Shown: positions 53,668-63,288 of the stretch, in pieces
Position numbering within the stretch: position 1 is the first letter of the stretch
How the letters are laid out: every line of letters starts with the position of its first letter
DNA from: Bacilli bacterium
GTDB taxonomy: Bacteria; Bacillota_I; Bacilli_A; RF39; UBA660
Assembly: GCA_900768815.1 (NCBI GenBank)
Contig: CAAGEE010000004.1
Span: 62,001-126,000, forward strand
Length of the DNA: 64,000 nt
Direction: 5' to 3'
Translations under genes and position numbers: made by a program
The notes under the pieces: generated by a model
Databases searched by the model: none
What the model saw: only the letters and a program-made list of their open reading frames with translations
Told to the model about the DNA's origin: nothing

Positions 53668-54768
53668 TTATATATTAAATCGAAAGTGACAAATATCGCC
53701 ATCTTGCATTAAATAGTCCTTTCCTTCTAAACGAGCTTTTCCAGCTTCTTTTACTTTTAGTTCACTTCCACATTCTATTAAATCAGTATATGAAATTACT
53801 TCAGCACGTATGAATCCTTTTTCAAAGTCTGTATGAATTATTCCAGCACATTGTTTGGCATTCATACCTTTTTTAAATGTCCAGGCTCTTACTTCATCTT
53901 TTCCCACTGTGAAATAAGTTGCTAGACCTAGAATGTCATAAGTTGCGGTTATTAGTTTATCTAGACCAGAACCATCTAAGCCTAGTCCTTCTAACATTTC
54001 TTGTTTATCTTCTTTAGACATTTCACTTAATTCTTCTTCTACTTTAGCACAAAGACTTACTACTCTAGCATTTTCTTTTGAAGCATAATCCTTTACTAAT
54101 TTTACGTATTCATTATCAGGATTTCCTAGTTCGCTTTCTTTGATATTAGCAAGATAAATTATTGGTTTCAAAGTTAAAAAACTATATGATTTTATTATTT
54201 TCTTTTCTTCATCTGTTAATCCTATTTGTCTTAAAGCTTTATTTTCTTCTAAAGCTTTTTTACATTTTTCTAAGACTTCTGCTTCTAATAAATCATCTTT
54301 ATCTTTTGTAGTTCTAGCTTTTTTAGCTACTCTTTCTAATCTATTATTAATAACATCTAAATCAGCTATAGCTAATTCCAGATTTATTGTTTCAATATCG
54401 CGAATTGGATCAATGTTGCCTTCTACGTGGATTATTTTTCCATCATCAAAACATCTTACTACTTCAACTATAGCATCTACTTCACGAATATGCGATAAGA
54501 ATTTGTTGCCCAATCCTTCTCCTTGTGATGCTCCTTTTACTAAACCCGCAATATCTGTAAATTCATAGGCTGTTGGTATGAATCGATTTGGCTCATACAT
54601 TTCTTTTAATTTATCCATTCTTTCATCTGGAACTGTTACTACACCTACATTTGGTTCAATTGTTGCAAAAGGATAATTTTCTGCTAAGATTTTTTGATTT
54701 GTTATGGCATTAAATAATGTTGATTTACCTACATTTGGTAATCCTACAATACCTGCTGTTAAACTCAT
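53668..54768 (-). CDS. ychF: Redox-regulated ATPase YchF
   Basis: A 366-residue Obg-family P-loop protein that prefers ATP. GIVGLPNVGKSTLFNAITNQ near 6-25 is the P-loop; TDIAGLVKGASQGEGLGNKFLSHI near 70-93 is switch II, with a TGS domain at about 280-366 ending DYLMQDGDICHFRFNI. It is a ribosome-linked stress factor near the origin (yyaF in Bacillus). Confidence 0.96.
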   Translation of the reverse strand: MSLTAGIVGLPNVGKSTLFNAITNQKILAENYPFATIEPNVGVVTVPDERMDKLKEMYEPNRFIPTAYEFTDIAGLVKGASQGEGLGNKFLSHIREVDAIVEVVRCFDDGKIIHVEGNIDPIRDIETINLELAIADLDVINNRLERVAKKARTTKDKDDLLEAEVLEKCKKALEENKALRQIGLTDEEKKIIKSYSFLTLKPIIYLANIKESELGNPDNEYVKLVKDYASKENARVVSLCAKVEEELSEMSKEDKQEMLEGLGLDGSGLDKLITATYDILGLATYFTVGKDEVRAWTFKKGMNAKQCAGIIHTDFEKGFIRAEVISYTDLIECGSELKVKEAGKARLEGKDYLMQDGDICHFRFNI

Positions 54769-54859
54769 ATATGTACCTCTTTTCTTTCTTTAGTTATTAT
54801 AGCATAGTTTTTGTTTTTTTGTTGACTTTTATTATATAAAGAAAAAACACCTTGTGGTG

Positions 54860-56455
54860 TTAAATCGTTGGAAATACGTTTGGACCAATTGGTAGTCCTA
54901 TAATATACCAACCTATTATTAATAAAAGCCAAGTTGCTGATATTAATAAGAAATATGGTACTATTAATTTTAAAGATTTACTTATTGTATATGGCTTTTT
55001 TGAATTTAAATTATATATATTTAGATAACCAATATAAATAGTAAATGCTGCCAACAAAGGAGTAAATCCTTTTGTCATTGAATCTCCAGCTCTCATAACT
55101 ATTTGAGCAAATTGTGGAGAAATGTTTGACTGCATAAATAGTGGAACTACTACTGGAGCAAATATCATCCATTTAGTTGCGGTACCTGTTAGAAAAATGT
55201 TTGCTAAAGCTATAAAAACTATTGTTATTACAATTAATGGTATACCAGAAAAATCTAATATTCTGATTAAGTTTGCTAACCAAGCAGTAATAACTAGACC
55301 AATATTTGTCTTTTTAAATATAGCAATAAATTGAGCTGCTACAAACATAAGTAAAAATACACTGCCTATTTTAGAAAATCTTTCACTTACTTTTTCAATT
55401 AAGTTATGATCACTTTTTATTGTATGAGCAGCAATTCCATAAGCAAGCCCTGTTACACAAAAGAATAATGATACTAAATATGTGAAGGAGTTTTTAAAAT
55501 ATGAATTATCTCCAAAGACTTGGTTTAAGTATGTATTTTCATTCATGTCTAGTAACATTCCTGAATATGGTAAATTTGGAATCATTGACCAAATAAATAA
55601 TATTAAGAAAACAATTCCTGTAATTAGTGCAGCTTTCATACCAGCTTTTTCACGACGATCTTTTTCTATTTCAACTTGTTCTTTATCTTCATCTAAAACT
55701 ATACTGTATTTTTCTGTTTGAGCTAATTCTTCTTCTTTTTTATATTTACCAATTTTTGGAGCTATTATTTTTTCTATTATAATTGTACCTACTATAGATA
55801 TTATAATTGATGCTGCTATTATAAAGAATAAGTTTGATGTTAGAGCTATATGTGTTGTGTCATCTATTAAAGCTGCTGCACTCTTTGTATATTCTATTAA
55901 GGAATCCTCCATACTACCTACAAATATTGAAACACCATAACCAAAGGCAACTCCAGTGAATGCTGTTATTATACCTAAGATTGGATTTCTATCATTCATG
56001 AAATAAATTAAGGCAACTAAAGGAATTAGTATAGCATAACCAACTTCATTTATTAATGATGAAACTGTTGCTACAAAAAGAATTATAAATGTAAAGATGT
56101 TTTTTGGTATCTTTTTTAATTTTCTTCTAGTTATCGTTTCTAACATACCTGTTGATTCTGCTATTGTTAATCCTAATAGTGATATTAGTAATGTTCCTAG
56201 AGGTGCAAAACTAATAAAGTTCTTTGTAGCACTACTTATGATAAGTTTCATACCATCAAAGCTAAGTAGATTTTCTACTGCTACTAGGGTTGGCTCTAGT
56301 TCATTTTTATTTACATTAATAGTATTATAGGTTGCTTGCATCTCTAGTCCTGAAAATATAGCACTAAGTATTACAGTACCTATTGTTAATAGTAAATATG
56401 TTGTTGTTGGATGGAGATAAAATTTTTTTAAGCGAAGTTTTTTCTTTTGAAACAT
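54860..56455 (-). CDS. AbgT family transporter
   Basis: A 531-residue membrane protein with about 12 helices. IFLTGTATKWMIFAPVVVPLFMQSNISP near 433-460 and RAGDSMTKGFTPLLAAFTIYIGYL near 470-493 are AbgT signatures. AbgT proteins import aminobenzoyl-glutamate or export sulfonamides. The ATG at 56455 has GAGGAGG upstream; an earlier in-frame start would read through it. The ribosome binding site overlaps the DUF951 stop. Confidence 0.85.
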   Translation of the reverse strand: MFQKKKLRLKKFYLHPTTTYLLLTIGTVILSAIFSGLEMQATYNTINVNKNELEPTLVAVENLLSFDGMKLIISSATKNFISFAPLGTLLISLLGLTIAESTGMLETITRRKLKKIPKNIFTFIILFVATVSSLINEVGYAILIPLVALIYFMNDRNPILGIITAFTGVAFGYGVSIFVGSMEDSLIEYTKSAAALIDDTTHIALTSNLFFIIAASIIISIVGTIIIEKIIAPKIGKYKKEEELAQTEKYSIVLDEDKEQVEIEKDRREKAGMKAALITGIVFLILFIWSMIPNLPYSGMLLDMNENTYLNQVFGDNSYFKNSFTYLVSLFFCVTGLAYGIAAHTIKSDHNLIEKVSERFSKIGSVFLLMFVAAQFIAIFKKTNIGLVITAWLANLIRILDFSGIPLIVITIVFIALANIFLTGTATKWMIFAPVVVPLFMQSNISPQFAQIVMRAGDSMTKGFTPLLAAFTIYIGYLNIYNLNSKKPYTISKSLKLIVPYFLLISATWLLLIIGWYIIGLPIGPNVFPTI

Positions 56456-56456
56456 T

Positions 56457-56651
56457 CTATTCCTCCTCTTCAACTATCTTCTTTAGTTTTTTATTAAATT
56501 CTATTCTTGGTATTAAAACTGTTCTACCACAGTTAATACATTTTATTTTTATGTCGGCCCCTAAACGAGTAATTTCCCATTTATTTGTTCCACAGGGATG
56601 TGGTTTTTTCATAATTACCTTAGTTCCGATTGTATACTCTTTATTTTCCAT
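56457..56651 (-). CDS. DUF951 domain protein
   Basis: A 64-residue protein. IGTKVIMKKPHPCGTNKWEITRLGADIKIKCINCGRTVLI matches DUF951 (YyzM), a small OB-like fold with conserved Cys, next to mscS/ychF in Bacilli. Its ATG lies inside the end of the mscS gene by 11 bases. Function unknown. Confidence 0.9.
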   Translation of the reverse strand: MENKEYTIGTKVIMKKPHPCGTNKWEITRLGADIKIKCINCGRTVLIPRIEFNKKLKKIVEEEE

Positions 56652-57453
56652 TATGCACCTCTACTTGTGGATATGGTATATTTATTTTTGCTTTATCGAA
56701 GGCATTTTTGATTTCTTTTCTTAATATTCTTTCTACAGCATAGTGCTGCATTGGTTTAGTTGGAGCCGTTATACGGTATTCAACTGCTGAAGCTCCTAAT
56801 TTATTTATTCCTAGTAATTGAATATCTCCTGTTACATTTGGAATTTTTCCATTTAATGATGTTATTAGTTCTTGTAAAACTTTTTCTACTTCTTCTGGTG
56901 TATTATTATAACTTGCTCCAATATCTATTAAGGCTAGGCTGTCATGAAGACTATAATTTATTATTTTATCCATGTTGTGATTTGAAATAATCTTTGTTGC
57001 TCCCTTAAAATCTCTTATTTTGGTTGTTTTTAATCCCAAGAAAACAACTTCTCCCATAAATCCATCAACTTCGATAGTATCTCCTACTTCATATTGATTT
57101 TCTGTTATTATGGCAATTCCTGCTATTAAATCTTTTGCTAAATCTTGAAAAGCTAAACCAATAATAGCTGTTGTAATTCCAAGTCCTGCCAATATTGATT
57201 TAACATTTATCCCATACGTTGATAGAATTGCTAAAGTTACCAAAATAACTGTTATATACTTAATTATATTTAAAATTAGTATTTTTATTGTCTGTGCTCT
57301 TTGTTTATGAGAGTTTAGAGTTATCTTACTTACATTTATGCTTTTATCAATAATTCCTTTTAATATTTTATATATTATCATTCCTATTAATATATAAATT
57401 ATTGGTAAAACTATTTGTATTATATCAAATTCAATACTTTTCATTTTTAACAT
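56641..57453 (-). CDS. Small-conductance mechanosensitive channel
   Basis: A 270-residue MscS-family channel. Three hydrophobic helices occupy about 8-105; the pore helix and beta domain follow (LAGLGITTAIIGLAFQDLAKDLIAGIAIITENQYEVGDTIEVDG, about 88-131). The channel opens under membrane tension and releases osmolytes. GAGGTAATTT precedes the ATG. It follows spo0J, as in Bacillus. Confidence 0.93.
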   Translation of the reverse strand: MLKMKSIEFDIIQIVLPIIYILIGMIIYKILKGIIDKSINVSKITLNSHKQRAQTIKILILNIIKYITVILVTLAILSTYGINVKSILAGLGITTAIIGLAFQDLAKDLIAGIAIITENQYEVGDTIEVDGFMGEVVFLGLKTTKIRDFKGATKIISNHNMDKIINYSLHDSLALIDIGASYNNTPEEVEKVLQELITSLNGKIPNVTGDIQLLGINKLGASAVEYRITAPTKPMQHYAVERILRKEIKNAFDKAKINIPYPQVEVHNGK

Positions 57454-57456
57454 AAA

Positions 57457-58353
57457 TTACCTCATAGATTCTAGATTCATTATTTCTAGTAATCTATTTA
57501 AATCACTAGAATTAACAAAGTTTATTTCTATTTTATTACTCTTTATTTTAACTTTTGTTCCTAGTCTTTCACATAATTCTTCTTGTAAGTATTGATATTC
57601 TGAATTTACTTCTTTTGGTTTTTTCTTTATTTCATGTACTCTTATAAATTTTTCATTTGATTGAGTAATGTCTTCTAATTGTCTAACACTTAGTCCTTCT
57701 TTTTTTACTCTATTTGTTAGAGCTATTTGTTGTTCTTTATTTTCTAGTTTACTAATTATTCTTGCATGTCCCATAGTTATTTCTTTATTGCTTAGGGCTG
57801 TTTGAACTTCTTCTGGTAATGTTAAAAGTCCTAACATATTTGTAATATGACTTCTACTTTTTCCTAGTCTTTTAGCAAGATCTTCTTGTGTTAAAGATAG
57901 TGTTTCTAATAATTTCTTATAAGCCATTGACTCTTCGATGGCATTTAAGTTTTCTCTTTGTAAATTTTCTAGTAGCGCTATTTCCATCATTTCATTATCA
58001 GAAAAGTCACGTACTATTGCTGGTATTTCTTCTAGCCCTGCTATTTTTGAAGCTTTTACTCTTCGTTCACCCGCAATTATTTCATATCCTTTAATACTTT
58101 TTTTAATTATGATTGGTTGGAATACTCCATGTTCTTTTATTGAAGCGGCTAATTCTTGAAGTGCTTCTTCATCAAATACTTTTCTTGGCTGGTATGGATT
58201 ACTTCTTAATTCATTTATTTTTACCATTTCAATTTCTTCCCTTGGAGTCTCTGTTAATATTTTTTCCTCAACTTTGTTGTAATCAATTGGCTCATTATAG
58301 AATAGTTCTTCTAATCCCCTACCTAAAGCTCTTCTTTTTGTACTAGTTTCCAT
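57457..58353 (-). CDS. spo0J: Chromosome partitioning protein ParB/Spo0J
   Basis: A 298-residue ParB. VKINELRSNPYQPRKVFDEEALQELA near 45-70 and IIAGERRVKASKIAG near 102-116 (CTPase GERR) form the N-terminal domain. LAKRLGKSRSHITNMLGLL near 167-185 is the HTH that reads parS. The ATG at 58353 overlaps the soj stop; an earlier TTG is less likely. Confidence 0.95.
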   Translation of the reverse strand: METSTKRRALGRGLEELFYNEPIDYNKVEEKILTETPREEIEMVKINELRSNPYQPRKVFDEEALQELAASIKEHGVFQPIIIKKSIKGYEIIAGERRVKASKIAGLEEIPAIVRDFSDNEMMEIALLENLQRENLNAIEESMAYKKLLETLSLTQEDLAKRLGKSRSHITNMLGLLTLPEEVQTALSNKEITMGHARIISKLENKEQQIALTNRVKKEGLSVRQLEDITQSNEKFIRVHEIKKKPKEVNSEYQYLQEELCERLGTKVKIKSNKIEINFVNSSDLNRLLEIMNLESMR

Positions 58354-59128
58354 TTCTTGCAATCACTTCCTTTGCTAAATTTATATAGGCTTCTGCTCCT
58401 CTACTTTTTGGATCATATACTATAATTGGTTCTCCGTGTGATGGAGCCTCTGTTAATCTAACTAATCTAGGAATAATTGTATTGTATACTTTTTCTTTAA
58501 AGAATTTTCTAATATCTTCAACTACTTCAAATCCTAAATTAGTTCTAGAATCAAGCATTGTTAATAATACTCCTTCTATTACTAAGTCTGGATTTAATGT
58601 TTTTTGGGCTAGCATTATTGTTTTTAGTAGTTGAGTAATACCTTCTAGTGCAAAGAATTCACATTGTACCGGTATTATTACTGAGTTTGAAGCCGTTAAA
58701 GCATTTGTTGTTATGACTCCTAATGATGGTGGACAATCAATTATTATATAATCAAAACTGTCTTTTATTTCAGATATATGTCTTTTTAGTTGTTCACCTT
58801 TTTGAAAGCCTGACTCATGTTTACTCTTTTCTACTAATTCAATATCTAAACCCGCTAAATTAATTGTTGCTGGTAAAACATAAAGATTTTTATATTTTGT
58901 TTTTATCATGGCTTCTGTTATTGTACATTCGTCTATTAAAACATCATATATACTTCTTTCTATGTCTCCTTTATTTATTCCTACACCAGTAGTTGTATTT
59001 CCTTGTGGATCTAAATCTATTAATAGAACTTTTTTCCCTAATACTGCTAATGATGCAGAAAGATTAATACTTGTAGTTGTTTTTCCTACTCCGCCTTTTT
59101 GATTTACTAATGATATAACCTTTCCCAT
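58343..59128 (-). CDS. soj: Chromosome partitioning ATPase ParA/Soj
   Basis: A 261-residue ParA. KGGVGKTTTSINLSASLA near 11-28 is the deviant Walker A, and DYIIIDCPPSLGVITTNALTA near 123-143 the Walker B. It forms DNA-bound ATP dimers, moves with ParB and regulates DnaA. It overlaps spo0J by 11 bases. Confidence 0.96.
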   Translation of the reverse strand: MGKVISLVNQKGGVGKTTTSINLSASLAVLGKKVLLIDLDPQGNTTTGVGINKGDIERSIYDVLIDECTITEAMIKTKYKNLYVLPATINLAGLDIELVEKSKHESGFQKGEQLKRHISEIKDSFDYIIIDCPPSLGVITTNALTASNSVIIPVQCEFFALEGITQLLKTIMLAQKTLNPDLVIEGVLLTMLDSRTNLGFEVVEDIRKFFKEKVYNTIIPRLVRLTEAPSHGEPIIVYDPKSRGAEAYINLAKEVIARNGN

Positions 59129-59201
59129 CTAATCACCCATTTTCCATTTTACTTAATTATTGTATCAAAGTTTTCTAACTTTTTAAATGTTTTTGCTGAA
59201 A

Positions 59202-59245
59202 AAAAGTAGATTTCTCTACCTGGTATAGTCTTATCTACTTTTTGT
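59202..59245 (-). terminator. Terminator of noc
   Basis: AAAAAGTAGAT and ATCTACTTTTT arms around about 21 bases, with an A/T run on both sides. Confidence 0.85.
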
Positions 59246-59285
59246 TACTTATTATTTTCTTTATTAATAATTACTTTTTGCTATT

Positions 59286-60611
59286 TTATTTATCTACTTT
59301 AATTATTACTTGATATGCTGTATCAAAATTCATTTCATCAAATGTTACTTTTATTCCATGAGATTCAATATCTTTAACAGCCTCTCTTATTTTATTAATT
59401 ACATCTTCTACTGTATAATTAGAATTTTTTTGTTGTACTGGTTCTGGAATGTTTAAGATGCTTACTTGATTATGTGCTGCAGGTTGCGTTATATTTTGTG
59501 ATATATCAGGTATTTTTATATTTGGTAAGTTAAAGTAATCTTTTTGTACATCTTCTGGTTGTTCTCCTTTTACGATTGCTTCTGCTGGTGTTAAATATTG
59601 TTCTTGAGATTTACTTGTAGCAGATGGAGATGATGTGTATCTACCAGGTGTACTTTGAATATTTAATAAATTATCTAAGTCAGCTTGTGGCTCGTTTGTA
59701 GTTGGTTTTATATCCATAGCGTTTTCCTTTATTGTACTAATATTAACTGGTTGTACTTCTACTTTATTGTAGTATGAGTCTTTTGGTTCATCCACTTCTT
59801 CTTTGTCTATTTCACCATAATTTATAAATCTTTGAGATGGTATAGGTTCTCCATCTGGTGGGGCAATTCTAACTTGTCCATATTGTGAATTATCCTCTGG
59901 CATTTCTGTTGTTGGTGCTATAGGATTATCACTTACAAAGGAATTTCTATTTAGTGGTATATCATTAATATTAGCATTAGTTGAAATTGTTGGTTCTTTT
60001 GGAGGATTTAATTTTGATATTTCCTCCTCTAATGTTCTAACAGACATTTTATTACTTATTACTTTTTTTAGCATTTCCTTTTGTTTTTGATGGTCTGATA
60101 AATTTAATAGTGCTCTTGCATGTCTTTCGGATATTTGTTCTTTTAATAATGCATCTTGCACTTCATCTGGTAATGCTAGTAAACGAATTTTATTAGCAAT
60201 AGATGATTGACTTTTTCCCATAGTTTTAGCTAATTCATCTTGTGTCATTTGGTCTATTTCTAAAATCTTTTGATATGTTCTTGCTTCTTCTATAGGATTT
60301 AAGTTTTTTCTTTGTAAGTTTTCAAGTAAAGCTACTTTAGAACTTTCTTTATCATCTAAATCTCTTATTATTGCAGGAATTTTAGTCATACCAGCTAAAG
60401 CAGAGGCTTTATATCTTCTTTCTCCAGCTATTATTTCATATTTACCATTTACTCGACGTACAATAATTGGTTGAATTACACCATGCTCTTTTATTGAAAT
60501 AGCTAATTCTTTTAGAGCTTTCTCATCAAAAACTTCTCTTGGCTGAAAACGATTTGGAATTATGTCATCTAGGTATAGGTAAACAACTTCATCTTTAGTT
60601 TCTGTATTCAT
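59286..60611 (-). CDS. noc: Nucleoid occlusion ParB-like protein with long disordered tail
   Basis: A 441-residue ParB/Noc. The ParB nuclease-like domain (about 8-105; PNRFQPREVFDEKALKELA, IIAGERRYKASALAG) and HTH (LAKTMGKSQSSIANKIRLLALP, about 130-151) are intact. Residues about 205-395 are low complexity, rich in Pro, Asn, Thr and Ser, after which a short structured tail ends VDK. Bacillus Noc is about 283 residues. Its place between rsmG and soj makes it Noc rather than a second Spo0J; DNA site unknown. Confidence 0.85.
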   Translation of the reverse strand: MNTETKDEVVYLYLDDIIPNRFQPREVFDEKALKELAISIKEHGVIQPIIVRRVNGKYEIIAGERRYKASALAGMTKIPAIIRDLDDKESSKVALLENLQRKNLNPIEEARTYQKILEIDQMTQDELAKTMGKSQSSIANKIRLLALPDEVQDALLKEQISERHARALLNLSDHQKQKEMLKKVISNKMSVRTLEEEISKLNPPKEPTISTNANINDIPLNRNSFVSDNPIAPTTEMPEDNSQYGQVRIAPPDGEPIPSQRFINYGEIDKEEVDEPKDSYYNKVEVQPVNISTIKENAMDIKPTTNEPQADLDNLLNIQSTPGRYTSSPSATSKSQEQYLTPAEAIVKGEQPEDVQKDYFNLPNIKIPDISQNITQPAAHNQVSILNIPEPVQQKNSNYTVEDVINKIREAVKDIESHGIKVTFDEMNFDTAYQVIIKVDK

Positions 60612-60689
60612 TTTAATCCCCTCGCTTTATTCTTATTCTATTTTATTATAAACTAATTTGATAAATCTTTCAATATGTATTTTTTTATA

Positions 60690-60742
60690 GAAAAAGCATA
60701 TCTTTTAATAACATTTTTTTGTTAAAAGGATATGCTTTTTAA
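60690..60742 (-). terminator. Terminator of rsmG
   Basis: AAAAAGCATATC and GATATGCTTTTT arms, interrupted by AACAAAAAAATGTT-like sequence, followed by T run on the minus strand. Confidence 0.85.
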
Positions 60743-60780
60743 TTTGTTTGATAATTGTATATAGTTTATATTTATCTCGA

Positions 60781-61416
60781 CTATTTATTTTTGATTACAA
60801 TAAGACTTCTTTGACTATTTTCATATGGAAGTTGAAACTCTTCTATTTTTACTATTTCATATTTTGCTGAAATCTTTTTTTCAACAGATACTGTTAATTC
60901 TTCGGTAATGTTACCTTTCATAGCAACGAAAATACCGTCTTTTTTTACTAAGTGCATTGTATAACCTAATAGTTTTTCAATATTTGCTACGGCTCTAGCT
61001 GTTACAACGTCATACTTTTCTTTTAAGTTTTCTCCTCTAACATGAATTGCTTCTATATCTTTTAGACCTAATTCATTAATAACTTCATTTAGGTAATTTA
61101 CTCTTTTTTGAAGAGCATCTACTAGAGTTATTTTTAAGTGTGGATAGGCTATTTTTAGAACTATGCCTGGAAAACCTGCACCTGTTCCTATATCACATAA
61201 AGTTGCTTTTTCCTCTAAATTTACAACTTTTACTATGGTTAGACTATCATAGAAATGCTTTAAATAGACATCTTCTTTAGAAGTTATTCTAGTTAGATTT
61301 ATTTTTTCATTCCAGGTAATTAGTAATTTGTAAAATTGTTCTAGTTGTTTTTTTTGTAATTCTGTTAACTTTATACCTAATTTTTCTAATTCAATTATAA
61401 ATTGTTCTCTTGTCAT
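60781..61416 (-). CDS. rsmG: 16S rRNA guanine-527 N7-methyltransferase
   Basis: A 211-residue SAM enzyme that methylates G527 of 16S rRNA. LCDIGTGAGFPGIVLKIAYPHLKITLVDAL near 71-100 binds SAM and VTARAVANIEKLLGY near 130-144 follows. Its ATG lies three bases after the mnmG stop. Confidence 0.97.
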   Translation of the reverse strand: MTREQFIIELEKLGIKLTELQKKQLEQFYKLLITWNEKINLTRITSKEDVYLKHFYDSLTIVKVVNLEEKATLCDIGTGAGFPGIVLKIAYPHLKITLVDALQKRVNYLNEVINELGLKDIEAIHVRGENLKEKYDVVTARAVANIEKLLGYTMHLVKKDGIFVAMKGNITEELTVSVEKKISAKYEIVKIEEFQLPYENSQRSLIVIKNK

Positions 61417-61419
61417 ATT

Positions 61420-63276
61420 TTATTTTCCAATTCTTCTTAAATATACCATTAAAATTGAGATATCGGCTGGATTTACTCCTGATATTCTTGAGGCCTGGCC
61501 TAGTGTTGTTGGTTTTATGTCATTTAATTTTTGGCGTGCTTCACTTGCCAAATTAGGTATATCATTATAGTCTAGCGTTTCTGATATTATTTTTTCTTCT
61601 AAGGATAGCATTTTTTCAGCTTCTTTGTTTGCTTTCTTGATGTAGCCTTCATATTTGATATTTATTTCTACTTGTTCCTTTACCTCTTTTGAGTATGGAA
61701 GTTCTGTGAAATGTTCTAATTGATCTATTTTTACTTCAGGTCGTTTTAAGAGGTCATATAATGAAATTCCATCTTTTAATGCTGGTGTATTTATTTCTTC
61801 TAAGTATTCATTTGTTGCTTTCTTTGGTGTTATTCTTGTGGTTTCTAGCAAATTAAATAGTTCTGATATATCTTTTAATTTTTGATTAAATAGTTCATAT
61901 TTTTCTTCATTTATTAGACCTACTTCATGTCCATATTTTCTTAATCGTATGTCAGCATTGTCATGTCTTAATAGAAGTCTATATTCTGCACGCGATGTTA
62001 GTAGACGATATGGGTCTTTTACTCCTTTTGTTACTAAGTCATCTATTAAAACACCAATGTATGATTCATTTCTTTTTAAAATTAATGGTTCTTTTCCTTC
62101 TATCTTAAGAGCTGCATTTATTCCTGCTATTAATCCTTGACCAGCCGCCTCTTCATAACCTGATGTACCATTTATTTGTCCAGCAGTAAATAAACCAGAT
62201 ATTAATTTTGTTTCTAGGGATCTTTTTAATTGTGTTGGATTAATTGCATCATACTCTATAGCATAGGCATATTTTATTATTTTAGCATTTTCTAGACCTG
62301 GTAGGCTATGGACCATTTCTTCTTGAATATTGTGTGGCATACTTGTTGAAAAGCCTTGTAAGTAAATATCATCATAGTATATACTTTCTGGTTCTAGGAA
62401 TAATTGATGTCTTTCTTTGTCACTAAACCTTACTACTTTGTCTTCTATTGATGGACAATATCTTGGTCCTACTCCTTCTACATAACCACCATACATACTT
62501 GACTCTTTTAAATGTTCTTTAATTATTTCGTGAGTTTTTGGTGTAGTGTATATTAAATGACATGGTACTTGATTTTTATAGTCATAGTATAATTTATTAT
62601 CAAATGAGAAAGTTAATGGCTCATCATCACCTTGTTCTAGAGATGTTTTACTATAATCTATAGAATCTTTTGCTATTCGTGGAGGTGTACCTGTTTTTAA
62701 TCGTAAAATCTGGAAACCAAGTTCTTTTAGGTGATTACTTAGAAATTTCGATTCTTTTTCTCCGTGTGGTCCTGCTGAATGTTTACTAGAACCTGCTAAA
62801 ATTACAGAACGTAAATATGTTCCTGTTGTTAGTATGACAGCATCTGATAAAATTTCTGTTCCATCCTCTAAAACTACTCCTTTTACTGTGCTGTTTTCAA
62901 CTATTAAATTTTCAACCATAGCTTCTTTTATTTCTAGATTTTTTTCTTGTTCTAGGGTTTTAACCATTTCTTTTGGATATGTAATTTTATCTGCTTGAGC
63001 ACGTAGAGCTTGAACTGCTGGACCTTTTTTGGTATTTAACATTTTTAACTGTAAAGTACCTTTATCAGCATTTCTTCCCATTTCTCCACCTAGAGCATCT
63101 ATTTCTCGAACAACTATTCCTTTAGCCGGTCCTCCTATTGATGGATTACATGGCATATCAGCTATATTTTTTTTGTTTCCTGTTATGAGAAGAGTTTTGT
63201 GACCTATACGAGCTGCGGCTAAAGAGGCTTCACAACCAGCATGTCCTGCACCTACTACTATTATTTCATATTTCAT
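61420..63276 (-). CDS. mnmG: tRNA uridine-5-carboxymethylaminomethyl synthase GidA/MnmG
   Basis: A 618-residue FAD enzyme that, with MnmE, modifies U34 of tRNAs. VVGAGHAGCEASLAAARIG near 7-25 binds FAD; NPSIGGPAKGIVVREIDALGGEMG near 44-67 and AGQINGTSGYEEAAGQGLIAGINAA near 363-387 are signatures. The ATG at 63276 has GGAAGTG upstream. It follows mnmE by about 12 bases. Confidence 0.97.
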   Translation of the reverse strand: MKYEIIVVGAGHAGCEASLAAARIGHKTLLITGNKKNIADMPCNPSIGGPAKGIVVREIDALGGEMGRNADKGTLQLKMLNTKKGPAVQALRAQADKITYPKEMVKTLEQEKNLEIKEAMVENLIVENSTVKGVVLEDGTEILSDAVILTTGTYLRSVILAGSSKHSAGPHGEKESKFLSNHLKELGFQILRLKTGTPPRIAKDSIDYSKTSLEQGDDEPLTFSFDNKLYYDYKNQVPCHLIYTTPKTHEIIKEHLKESSMYGGYVEGVGPRYCPSIEDKVVRFSDKERHQLFLEPESIYYDDIYLQGFSTSMPHNIQEEMVHSLPGLENAKIIKYAYAIEYDAINPTQLKRSLETKLISGLFTAGQINGTSGYEEAAGQGLIAGINAALKIEGKEPLILKRNESYIGVLIDDLVTKGVKDPYRLLTSRAEYRLLLRHDNADIRLRKYGHEVGLINEEKYELFNQKLKDISELFNLLETTRITPKKATNEYLEEINTPALKDGISLYDLLKRPEVKIDQLEHFTELPYSKEVKEQVEINIKYEGYIKKANKEAEKMLSLEEKIISETLDYNDIPNLASEARQKLNDIKPTTLGQASRISGVNPADISILMVYLRRIGK

Positions 63277-63288
63277 GTTTTTCACTTC

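Noticed and set aside
59129..60780. parS sites (TGTTTCACGTGAAACA type) near soj and noc
   Set aside because: I looked in the gaps here and found no convincing match; parS may be outside the window.
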